A stretch of DNA of 64,000 bases, taken from Plasmodiophora brassicae. Taxonomy: Eukaryota > Endomyxa > Phytomyxea > Plasmodiophorida > Plasmodiophoridae. The translations under genes and the position numbers were made by a program. Each line of letters opens with the position of its first letter. Position 1 is the first letter of the stretch. The notes beneath the pieces are model-generated. The model worked only from the letters and a program-made list of their open reading frames with translations, did no database searches and was not told the origin of the DNA. The DNA lies in NCBI GenBank assembly GCA_039704465.1, contig JASFAU010000012.1:806001-870000 (forward strand), given 5' to 3'. Positions 55,933 to 64,000 of this stretch are shown here, piece after piece.

Positions 55933-58630
55933 TTATTGCTCTACCTTGATCCGGATCGTGATGTCATTGCCGTTGGCTGTCGCCGCCGGCGTTAGCATCC
56001 TGGCGGCGCTGCTGACGTATCGCGGGCTCGGCATCCCTTCCGCAATGCTGGCCGCCGCCGCTCGATGGATCTCGTTGCGGAACGATTTCAGCCACCCGTA
56101 GTGGTTGTGCAGGGCGGCCCGAGTGCCCCCTTCCGCCGGCTCCACGTCCCGGAACGCTGCCCGCGCTGTCGTCGTCTCCCTGGCCGGTGCCACAAACGGC
56201 ACCTCCTGCCACGTTTTCGGCGTGTCCACCACCTGCACGTTCTCCGGTGACGCCTCGCGGCGCTCGGCCTCGTTCCTCGCCGACGGTACCTGTTCCCAGG
56301 TCACATGTATCGTCATGCCGCACCCGCTTCTCGCTTACGTTCTGTGCGTTGTCCTGCAACTCGCGCAGGCGCTCGCGGCGGGACGTCAACCCGCGTTTCA
56401 GGGCCCGGTACTGTCCAATCTCCGCGTTCAGCCGCTTCATGCGCATGTCCAGGAACCGTTTCCGGCGCTTCAGGTCCCTCTCTGCACCACAACCGCGTCA
56501 CCGCCGGTTAACATCGCTCGTGTCGGGAACGTTACCCAGGTCGTGATCGGCGACGCCAGTGGGTGCCGCACGCCGATCGCGCTTCCAGCGTTCCTGGTCG
56601 CGCACCAGGGCGGTCCTCGCCTTGCAGATGTAGGCGCGCTGCCTGGCCAGGTACGCGATCGCCGACTGCAGGTGCTGCGACTCCTTGCCGAGGTGACGGG
56701 ACCACGTGTCCACGCCCGAGTCGCTGACTTCGCTGACGTCGCTGCTCAGCGCCTGAACCAACCCATCATGTTCATCAGTCGCGAAAACGTCATCGGGTCC
56801 TGCCGGCCAGTTACGTCGTCAAACTCGTCGTCCTCGGATGACGTGTCATCAGCAGGTGCTGACGCGATCTGCGGGCGGGCGTCGTGGTCGGCCAACGCCT
56901 TCACGGCGGCATCCCGCTCCGCGACCGCCTTCTCCAGCTGCGTGCACGTGCCCTCGTACAGCGCCTCCAGCTCCGTCAGCTGCCGGTTCAGGTCCGCCAC
57001 GACGGCGTGGTCGTTGCCGTGTGCCCCGACCTGTCGACCCGTTGTTCAACGGCACCAGTCGGCCACTGGCGGGGCTGGCCCGATCACACCTACCCGTTCC
57101 TTCAAGCGCGTGTTCGCGTCCTGCACGGCGGCGTGCCTGGCGGCCAGGTCGTCGTGTTCGGCGCGCAGGCGCCGCATCTGCTCCAGCGTCGCCTGCTGCT
57201 GCGCGCGCGCCTCCGTCAGTTCCCGTTGCAGTTCGCCGACGCGGGTCTGCAGTTCGTCGACCCGGGTCTGCAGCTCGCCGTCGGCAGCGGCCTGTTCCCG
57301 TTCGCGCTTTTGCGCCCACTTGGCGTCCTCGCGGCGGACGCGCTCCTGGCCGTCGCGTTCGACGGCCAGGACGCGGTCGTTCCAGTCGGCCTGGCGTCGG
57401 GCGCGGTCCGCCTCGGCGTCCCGCTCGAGCTGGTCAGCCTGCAGGTCGAGTTCGGCGACGCGCGCCGCGTGCGCCTCGTTCCGGATGCGGACCTGGTCGA
57501 CGTGCTCCTGCTCCAGCGCGTCCAGCTCCTGGCGCCATTGCCGGCGCAGGCGTTCGATGTTCGCCTGGTGCGCCGCGTCGAGATCGGCCAACCGCTCCCG
57601 CGTCGTCGCCTCCCGCTTGGCGACCTCGTCGCGTAACGCCGCAGCCGCTTTACGTCTCTGCTCCTCCATCTCCGCCTCCAGCGCCTTGGCCTGCTCGGCC
57701 ATTTTCACGCGATGCTGCTCCAATCGTTTCGCGGACGCATCCGCCTCCTGTTATTCGCTCGTTCACGACCGATGTCGACGTTACGTTGCGTACGTACCCG
57801 TTCGATCGCCGCGACTTCGTCGTTGAGGAGCGCCTGGACCTTACGCTGTTTGTCGGCCTCGATCTCGGCGGCTTTGGCGGCCTGCCAGTGCTCCGCCTCC
57901 TGGCGGCGACGTTCGAGCCAGTCGGCGCGTTCGCCTTCCAAGCGCGCCTTCTCCGTCTGCATCCACTGCGCCGACTTCTCCCTCAACTACCAACGCATCG
58001 TCAGGCGACAAACATTGGCCTCTTGGCGTTGTCCTGGACCTGGCGATCAATGTCGGTGGGTTTAGGTTCCTGTGGTGGTGGCTGTACTGGTGATTCTTTC
58101 GGCGGTTCGGTCTTGAGAGTGGCAAGTTTCCCAGGGTGCGGTTGCTTCTTGTCGATGGATGGCACTTTGATGGGGAGCAGGGGCTTGCTGCGGGTCAGGC
58201 GCGACGCTCCATCGTCGCTGGCGCCCTGCAGGCGCTGTTTCTCTTTCTCGTACAGGTTACGGTAGAACTGTGCCCCGCCCCGCTCAGAGGACATCCACAG
58301 GCACCGGTGCACGTTCGTCACACCGACCTGATCGCACGGGTGCTCCCAGGTCGATTCACCGGTGCTGAAATTGAAATAGTACTGTTCCCCGTCGGCGCTT
58401 CGGCACGTCTTCCACATGGACGGCAAGGGCGCCTTCAGGCCTTCCGTGGCGATCCACAGCAGCGGTTCATCGCCTAGCATCTCGTCACGTGTGGGCTCAG
58501 AGCGGTCCGGTCACTTACGTGGCAATTCCATGCCGAGGAACTGGGCGTAGTCGACGATCTCCTCGCGCGTCGGCACATAGTTCGGGTCGATGTCCTCCTC
58601 GAGGATGACGCTCTTGCCGACCGACGACAT
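55933..58630 (-). CDS. CEP164: CEP164 homologue (centriole distal appendage)
   Basis: ATG 58630 (MSSVGKSVILEEDIDPNYVP, then TREEIVDYAQFLGMELP) joins across an intron to DEPLLWIATEGLKAPLPSMW. Next is the WW domain YYFNFSTGESTWEHPCDQ and FYRNLYEKEKQ, the CEP164 N-terminal module in order. A Pro/Lys linker is followed by about 400 residues of Arg/Glu-rich coiled coil (57990-56900). A C-terminal helix follows (ESQHLQSAIAYLARQRAYIC), like the CEP164 C-terminal coiled region. The end is DITIRIKVEQ, with TAA inside an AATAAA at 55932-55937. In other organisms it docks the mother centriole to membrane and recruits TTBK2. Some internal intron junctions are unverified. Confidence 0.85.
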
Positions 58631-58753
58631 CCGTCTGCCCTGGCCAATGTCCAGTGTGACGATACGCGCGCCTGTCACAGTCACGACTGACAAATGCATG
58701 CACACCACTCCACACGCCGTTGGAACCAGATCTTCGTGTATCACCGGTACATT

Positions 58754-59155
58754 TCAGCCTTTGATCAACCGGTGGATGTAGGGCCAGTAAACCCACGAGC
58801 GGGCAAGCATTGTCTCAACGGGCATGTGTACAAAGGCGGCGGTAGTGAGGGCCAACTCGGCCAGTTTGCGGCGAATCCGGTTGGAGTTCTTCTTCTTGTC
58901 ATCCTGCAGGTAGCTGTCCACCAATTGCAAGCCCCCGTTCACACCCATACCCTTGACAATGGGCATCACCAGGTGCGCCCCATCGCGGCGAATCTTGTGT
59001 GCGATACGATTGCCAGTAGCCTGCAAGTACTTCTCCAGCATGGTCGGTTGCGTCGGCATCCGCTGTTGCAGTGACCGCCGCGCACTCGCGCCGGACCCCA
59101 TCATCGCCATCACGCAGTACGTCGTGAGCATCACCACCATGACAGACGCCTTCAT
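58754..59155 (-). CDS. Small secreted protein
   Basis: ATG 59155 (MKASVMVVMLTTYCVMAMMG, then SGASA) is a strong signal peptide, and a short RRSLQQRM follows the predicted cut. The mature region of about 108 residues is basic and helical (YLQATGNRIAHKIRRDGAHL, NRIRRKLAELALTTAAF) with no cysteine and no repeat. It stops at TGA 58754. No homologue is recognised. Size, charge and export signal fit a secreted effector-like protein, but that is inference. Confidence 0.65.
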   Translation of the reverse strand: MKASVMVVMLTTYCVMAMMGSGASARRSLQQRMPTQPTMLEKYLQATGNRIAHKIRRDGAHLVMPIVKGMGVNGGLQLVDSYLQDDKKKNSNRIRRKLAELALTTAAFVHMPVETMLARSWVYWPYIHRLIKG

Positions 59156-59868
59156 GTTCGTCGTCACCTCCTGCCGCTCCGCACCTGCTGTTGTCGGCGC
59201 CTCCCGCTACTCGTCACGCGTGAACCGAAGCGTTGTTGCACGACGGCGACCCGTTATATCGTGTGTGCAGTGCGCGACTGCGCGGACCCGCGCGACAGTG
59301 CACTCCACTGCAAGTCGCCAAATTTAGCAACGCCGATTTGGTGACCGACGAACACTCGGCCACGGACATGCGAGATTGTCGGTGTCCGTGGCTGTTAGTG
59401 ACCAGTCAGAGCCCAGTCAGACACAGTCAGAGACACTGACGCAGTTCTTATTCGCCCACTGCAGGGGTCTGACTGGCCTCTAATAGAGGCCCAGTCGTGA
59501 GCAGCCGACCGCTGACTGGGAACCCGCCACGCAATTTTTGTAGTGCGTGAAGTGGATCGCGCTCGCTTTGAAATTTGCAAACCGGCAGGATGACACGGCA
59601 CCGACGAGGGGGGAATGCAGGAGGTTCCCGCAAAGGCAGCGGTGCCCCGACCAAGGCAGCTCGTGATGCCAAGGACGCTGCGCAACGGGCTCAGCGACTG
59701 CAAAGCATGAGATTTTCCCAGCCACAGGAATACGAGTGAATTTCCGGACGCGCTGCGTCTGACCCACAGAGTTCTGATACCACTAGCCCTTTTCGTGCAG
59801 ATATCAACAACGCGGTTATGGGCTCACTTGCGCTGCCTGACCATACCTGCTAGCAGAGTGTATGCACT
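59156..59868. other. Intergenic region with CAGTCAGA-type repeats
   Basis: From 59398 to 59520 variants of CCAGTCAGAGCC and ACTGACT recur in both orientations, giving short direct and inverted repeats. No exon is supported. It separates the small secreted protein from the DUF6729-like gene. Confidence 0.45.
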
Positions 59869-61040
59869 GTGTCTCCATCTGTAAGCGGCGTAGACTGGCG
59901 ACGCTGGTGTTTATTCATGTTTACCCATGGTCACGTACAGAATGCCAACGAACAGCTGCGGCAAGCCATCGACGGTGCAGTCGATATGACGAATGAGGCC
60001 GACTTTTCCGATATCGACACCGATGCTGACACCGCATGTGATGATTCAACAGACGATGAGTCCGACGACGACAACGATGGCGAATTTGATGACTACGATG
60101 ACGCTGCCGAGATGGTCAATGTCGGAGCTAGGGCGTGTAGCGGTCAGACCGAGATTAAAGACTCGCAGGGCAATACAGTTGCGCAATCGACAATCGACCG
60201 CTGCCGAGAGGAGTACCAGCGCATTCGTGATGGTCATATCAGAAGGTCTCCGCCCGACCCGATTGCCGTGTCTGCCTGCGTAAGAACGGCCTTCCCCCGC
60301 CAGATCCATTTTGTAAGGCTGGTGAAACGCTCGTACCAGTAAGCTGACTTGATGACCAGATGTGCCGGAAGTAAGATTGTTTCTTCCGGAAATGCTGCTT
60401 CCAGGGTTTGTCCCCGACTGCCCGTTCTGTCATCAGAACGAGGCCGTTAAACTCAACGGGTGGAATTCTAACCCGATCGCAAGACGAGTGTATTGCGCGA
60501 CCGCAGAGAATGGATTCGGTTGGTACCTGCTAATGTACAAGGTATTGGCGAATGCGTTGTCCGCGCACCACTACTCTAACTGTGAACAATACAGCGCTAC
60601 GTCCGTAATGGCTGCCGAAGTCGTCGGGAAAGTTAGTATGAAACACGAACTTCTTGCTCAAGGACGTAATTTGGATGACGCGACGGTGAGGAAGCAGCTC
60701 CCGAAGTACTCTTTCCCAGCCGTCCGCAATGACGTTGGTGTAACGCTGCCGATGCAGATTCAGCGCATGCTGCCCTTGTTCACGCGTAGGGGATGCCTTG
60801 GCCGTGCACTTGTCCGCTGGCTTCGAACCGCAAGGGCATCCGGAATGAGTATGTCTTCGTGCTCCGAATTTGTCAAAGAGCAGCTAATTAATGTCGGCGT
60901 ACGAGGAGAAACATTACGCCTTCTTATGCATGAACGTTGGTCGATTGCGTCAGCTTGAAGCCTTGGGGATACCGCCTCCTGCAATGTTACGGCCGCAGTT
61001 CAGTGATTTCGATGATCCAGAGGGGTATGGCGGTGCTTGA
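59869..61040 (+). pseudogene. DUF6729-like transposon-associated gene, truncated
   Basis: An acidic N-terminal part (DDSTDDESDDDNDGEFDDYD) is followed in another frame by RPDCRVCLRKNGLPPPDPFC. Next come LFLPEMLLPGFVPDCPFC and VKLNGWNSNPIARRVYC, the Cys-pair and GWN lines of DUF6729 proteins, which accompany KDZ-type and other large eukaryotic transposons. Further on are LPKYSFPAVRNDVGVTLPMQ and, in a shifted frame, PPPAMLRPQFSDFDDPEGY, where the frame hits TGA 61038. Full-length relatives continue for hundreds of residues, so this copy is truncated and at least one junction looks frameshifted. Confidence 0.6.
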
Positions 61041-61229
61041 TAATTCTGATATGCTTAGGCTACCAGCTTCGCGGCTAACACTGTGTAGTAAAAACGTTAA
61101 GGTTCTGCCCGCATTATATCCCACAGGACCGCGATTCTTGTTTATCCAGCCCTGGCACGCCGTGTCCCGTTGGTCCTTTTGATTATCGAGTCCCCAGCCA
61201 CGGACACCGAAAATTTTTCGAAGTTGTAG

Positions 61230-62066
61230 TTATGCAGGTAGGTTGACGACGACCACAGTTAGCGTGTCGCCATCTACCAGTCCTTCATCGGTCATGTCGT
61301 TGATGGGGATGTCCGTGGGCAGAGGCTCAACCGGGAGATCGCGCGCCACGGTCAACCTGAGCTGCCGGGCACCGGCGATGTGGTTCTCGTTTCGGACGCG
61401 GCCCAGGTCGCAGATCACGTCGAGCGCATGGCCGATCGTCTTTCGACGATCGATCCAGACGGGGATCGTAGATGCGCCGACAGCTGCCAGATCCGCGTAC
61501 ACGTATAAACGATGTTCAGCGGGGACGCTATCGTTGCCTCGCGCCTTTAGCTTCACCTTCATCTTATTCAGCATCGCCTGTTTCTTTGCAGACGGAGCGC
61601 GTCGTGGCTGGTTTTGAACCGGTGCGGCGGCATGTTCCGGCGTTCGACCACCATTCAGCTTGGCTCTCGCAGCCTCGATCAGAGCGCGTCCTCGGCCAGC
61701 TACCCGCACCGGTTGCACACTAACCTTGCACGGGTGGTCATCCGCGTTCCGATGCGCCACACACAACGACGACGAGCACATCGGGCACGTAACCACCACG
61801 TTCGGACTCGACTTGCATACGACACATTGTGGCGACGGACACGTCGCCGAGGCGACCGACGTAACTGGCCGTTGCGGCAGCACACAGCCATGCGACGCGC
61901 TGTGCTCCGCGCAGAACACGCCGTCGCACACTGCACACGGGACCGGCAGGAAATCTGGAACGCGGGCCACGTCAACCGAGAACCCCACGTGCGGTCGGAT
62001 CCGGCGCCCAACTGCACCTTGCCGCGCGCACCGGCCGCACCTGCCACCGGCGTTCGCGAAATCCAT
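61230..62066 (-). CDS. ZFAND1: CUZ1/ZFAND1-like AN1 zinc-finger protein
   Basis: ATG 62066 (MDFANAGGRCGRCARQ) is joined by a 64-nt intron (61955-62018) to DFLPVPCAVCDGVFCAEHSA, the first AN1 finger. The second is CVVCKSSPNVVVTCPMC then LCVAHRNADDHPC. A Lys-rich linker (AKKQAMLNKMKVKLKARGND) leads to a C-terminal ubiquitin-like domain (VWIDRRKTIGHALDVICDLG). The order matches ZFAND1/CUZ1, which recruits p97/Cdc48 and the proteasome to arsenite-stress granules. Stop is TAG-type at 61230. Zinc ligands are intact in both fingers. Confidence 0.82.
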   Translation of the reverse strand: MDFANAGGRCGRCARQGAVGRRIRPHVGFSVDVARVPDFLPVPCAVCDGVFCAEHSASHGCVLPQRPVTSVASATCPSPQCVVCKSSPNVVVTCPMCSSSLCVAHRNADDHPCKVSVQPVRVAGRGRALIEAARAKLNGGRTPEHAAAPVQNQPRRAPSAKKQAMLNKMKVKLKARGNDSVPAEHRLYVYADLAAVGASTIPVWIDRRKTIGHALDVICDLGRVRNENHIAGARQLRLTVARDLPVEPLPTDIPINDMTDEGLVDGDTLTVVVVNLPA

Positions 62067-62491
62067 GGCCACCACCTGCCGAGCGGATCGCCAAAATATT
62101 GGGCGCACACGTGACGAACGTTGCCCACGTGCGGGATCGTTGTTTGTGGCCACGGCCACCGCCATAGTCGTGATGTTCGTTTGTGAGGGCGGTGGTCGGG
62201 GTCGAGCTTCTCGCTGGGGCAGGTAGCTCGGGCGACTCTGTGACGGCCGCGTGGGCATGGTGCGCGCGCGAATGCCTGTAACGGTCGGTACCTGTCAGTG
62301 GTGCACGGCTGCCCTGCTGCAGAGCACGCGCGCGCTCTTGTGAAGTTGGCCACGTTTCCAGGTCAGTGGGGTCAGCCAGTGCCAGCACGGGTGGTGGTGG
62401 TGGTGTTCGTAGCGCCAACTACTCGACGACTCATTCTTGTTTGTTGCGTTACTGCACGATCGTCGTTTGATCGATTGCCTGCCGCGCGACG

Positions 62492-63207
62492 ATGAAGCTG
62501 TCCTCGAAGGTCCTGCTCGTTCTAGGTCGCCGAATCGCTGCGCCACTGATTCCAGGCTGTGTCTGACGACTTCCGCAACAGTGGCGCTCGTTTTCATTGC
62601 TGCCGTCATCGATGCCGCAGCGACGACGCGCAAGGCGACCACCAGGAAGCCGACGACGCGCAAGCCGACAACCAGAAAGCCAACGACGCGCAAGCCGACA
62701 ACAGCCAAGAAGGTGACGACAAAGAAGCCGACAACGAAGGTCAACAAGGCGACGACGAAGAAACCAACGACGGCCAAGAAAATGACGACTAAAAAGCCGA
62801 CGACGGTAGCCAAGAAAGTGACAACGAGGAAGCCGACGACGGTAGCCAAGAAAGTGACAACGAGGAAGCCGTCAACGGTTGCGCGCAAGGCGACGACTGG
62901 CAAGAAAATGTCGACGAAGAAGCCGACCACCGTCAAGACCATGTCGACGAAACCGACCACCGGTAAGAAGGGCACAACGAAGAAGCCGACCACCGTCTAC
63001 AACGCGTCGACACCGGCCTCTGCTCCAACGCCAGCCCCAACTCCGGCCGCCCCAACACCGGCCCCTGCTCCAACACCGGCCCCTGCTCCAACACCGGCCC
63101 CTGCTCCAACACCAGCGGCGCCGACGCCGGCTCCCACTTCCGGTGCTCTGAAGCAATTCCCGATGGCGATTGTGGCCCTTCTCGTTCCTGTCCTCGCTGT
63201 CGCTTAG
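62492..63207 (+). CDS. GPI-anchored type Lys/Thr/Pro repeat surface protein
   Basis: ATG 62492 gives MKLSSKVLLVL, and a 56-nt intron (62526-62581) continues VALVFIAAVIDAAA, so the signal peptide itself is split by the intron. The mature protein is a run of TTRKPTTRKPTT and KKVTTKKPTT-like units (residues about 26-150). A PAPTPAPAPTPA section follows, then a hydrophobic C-terminus (LKQFPMAIVALLVPVLAVA) with small residues before it, as in GPI-attachment signals. It stops at TAG 63205-63207. The dense Thr would be O-glycosylated on a basic backbone. A wall or surface role is inferred. Confidence 0.82.
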
Positions 63208-63254
63208 ACCGGACATCGCCCATACGATTTCGCTCCAGTTTGATGGATACACAC

Positions 63255-63260
63255 AATAAA
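63255..63260 (+). terminator. Poly(A) signal AATAAA
   Basis: An AATAAA hexamer lies 48 bp after the stop of the Lys/Thr/Pro repeat gene, in the expected position for its 3' end. Confidence 0.55.
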
Positions 63261-63536
63261 CGCGCCCATCATTATAAACCATGTACACAGTCTGGCACAT
63301 GGTGCTTGGTACCTAATCACGCAGGAAGTAGAGGCGCGCAGTTCCTGCTGAGAAGAATATTCGCCGTTCTCCGCATCTTGTGTGCGGCCGCGGCACTGCG
63401 CTATAGTCATCGAGAAAAGGCGCAACGCACTATGGTTCAGCAGGCAGGACCACTTGACGGATGGATCTGCAGACCGGCGGTGTAGGCATGGCGGGATCTG
63501 CCTAGTCAATGCCATTGTGAAAAACCACTGACGAAT
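63261..63536. other. Intergenic region
   Basis: This short region between two plus-strand secreted-protein genes has no supported exon. Confidence 0.5.
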
Positions 63537-64000
63537 ATGACGCTATCACGCCCGCGACTGCTCGTTGTGATCCTGATCGTCGCGTTCGGCGGCGCTCATG
63601 CGTTCAATCTCAAAACCTTGCTGCACCGCAGGCTGGCGCGACGAGTGGTACGAACGGCTTCGTTGTGCACTACAGGCGACAGGCTCACTGTGTGTTGATA
63701 TCAGGGACCGATGTCTTCGTCCAAGGAACTGCACGATGAAACGCCCGCTGATCAGCCATCAGCGGTGTTGGATAGAGGGCGCCCACAGGGCGAGGGCTGC
63801 CCAGATAGAGAACTGCACCAATCTGCAGCACCATTGGCCACCGGCCGTCCTGACAGGTCGTCGCTGCCTGAAAGCGGATTGCAGGCTGCCGTCCTTCCTC
63901 AATCAACAGCTGCCGTCCAAGACGACCGCCATGACGATGGTGACCCTTTCGTCGCTCAACCCGCACTGCAGTACATTGCAAGGCATCCTGTCGGGAGCGG
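63537..64000 (+). CDS. Secreted protein, 3' end beyond the window
   Basis: ATG 63537 (MTLSRPRLLVVILIVAFGGA, then HAFNLK) is a signal peptide. A 57-nt GT-AG intron (63648-63704) joins RLARRV to GPMSSSKELHDETPADQPSA in phase 0. The mature sequence is hydrophilic, with Pro, Asp, Ser and Gln (RGRPQGEGCPDRELHQSAAP), and probably disordered. The frame is open to position 64000, so the gene is truncated by the window edge. Family is unknown. Confidence 0.6.

Noticed and set aside
56105..57826. A 573-codon plus-strand frame rich in Arg, Ser, Ala and Cys
   Set aside because: It is antisense to the CEP164 coiled coil, and the repetitive Arg/Ser composition is what the complement of Glu/Arg/Ala heptad codons produces.
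1..64000. tRNA or rRNA genes
   Set aside because: No convincing tRNA cloverleaf or rRNA core was recognised by eye. A covariance-model scan would be decisive, so absence is not claimed.

Overview
The window is nuclear DNA of a microbial eukaryote with compact, intron-dense genes. Almost every recognisable gene is broken by GT-AG introns of about 30-65 nt that restore frame when removed, intergenic gaps are often under 100 bp, and several stop codons overlap an AATAAA-type poly(A) signal. Coding DNA is GC-rich with strong codon bias, most obviously in elongation factor 2. A CEP164 homologue (centriole distal appendages) implies a ciliated or flagellated stage. The mix of compactness, GC content, very short introns and many secreted or surface proteins would suit a plasmodiophorid-like rhizarian, but nothing in the sequence proves this, so treat the taxon as a guess.

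Layout. 0-10.3 kb: one very long multi-exon gene joining leucine-rich repeats, about nine membrane segments and a tail of roughly fifty 23-residue repeats. 10.5-14.4 kb: a twin CX9C protein and a prolyl oligopeptidase. 14.5-18.2 kb: a mobile-element patch with a decayed Ty1/copia gag-protease fragment containing a 119-bp inverted repeat, an unknown gene, and an IS630/Tc1-type transposase gene with two introns and an intact DDE triad. 18.7-25.6 kb: an MFS transporter, an unknown gene, a NOP6-like RRM protein, a TRAF/MATH protein and an unknown Cys-containing protein. 25.9-31.5 kb: a secreted Gly/Tyr/Ser repeat protein, a coiled-coil protein, a tandem pseudokinase with a signal peptide, and a secreted or membrane protein.

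31.7-45.2 kb: a full-length UBR-type N-recognin E3 ligase, a membrane subtilase whose catalytic Asp is replaced by Glu, a TORTIFOLIA1/SPIRAL2-like HEAT protein, a coiled-coil protein and an unknown protein. 46.1-50.9 kb: a signal-peptide BTB/Skp1-like plus LRR protein, phosphatidylserine synthase and a mucin-like type I membrane protein. 50.9-53.1 kb is gene-poor and holds two inverted repeats. 53.1-64 kb: eEF2, CEP164, a small secreted protein, a DUF6729-like transposon-associated gene, a CUZ1/ZFAND1-like AN1 zinc-finger protein, a GPI-type Lys/Thr/Pro repeat protein, and the start of another secreted protein cut by the window end.

Functionally the window is a mosaic of housekeeping genes (eEF2, PTDSS, UBR, NOP6-like, CUZ1-like, prolyl oligopeptidase, CEP164, twin CX9C) with many secretory-pathway proteins. 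At least seven gene models begin with a signal peptide. No operon-like organisation is expected or seen. Exon boundaries given here were inferred by eye from reading-frame continuity and need transcript support.
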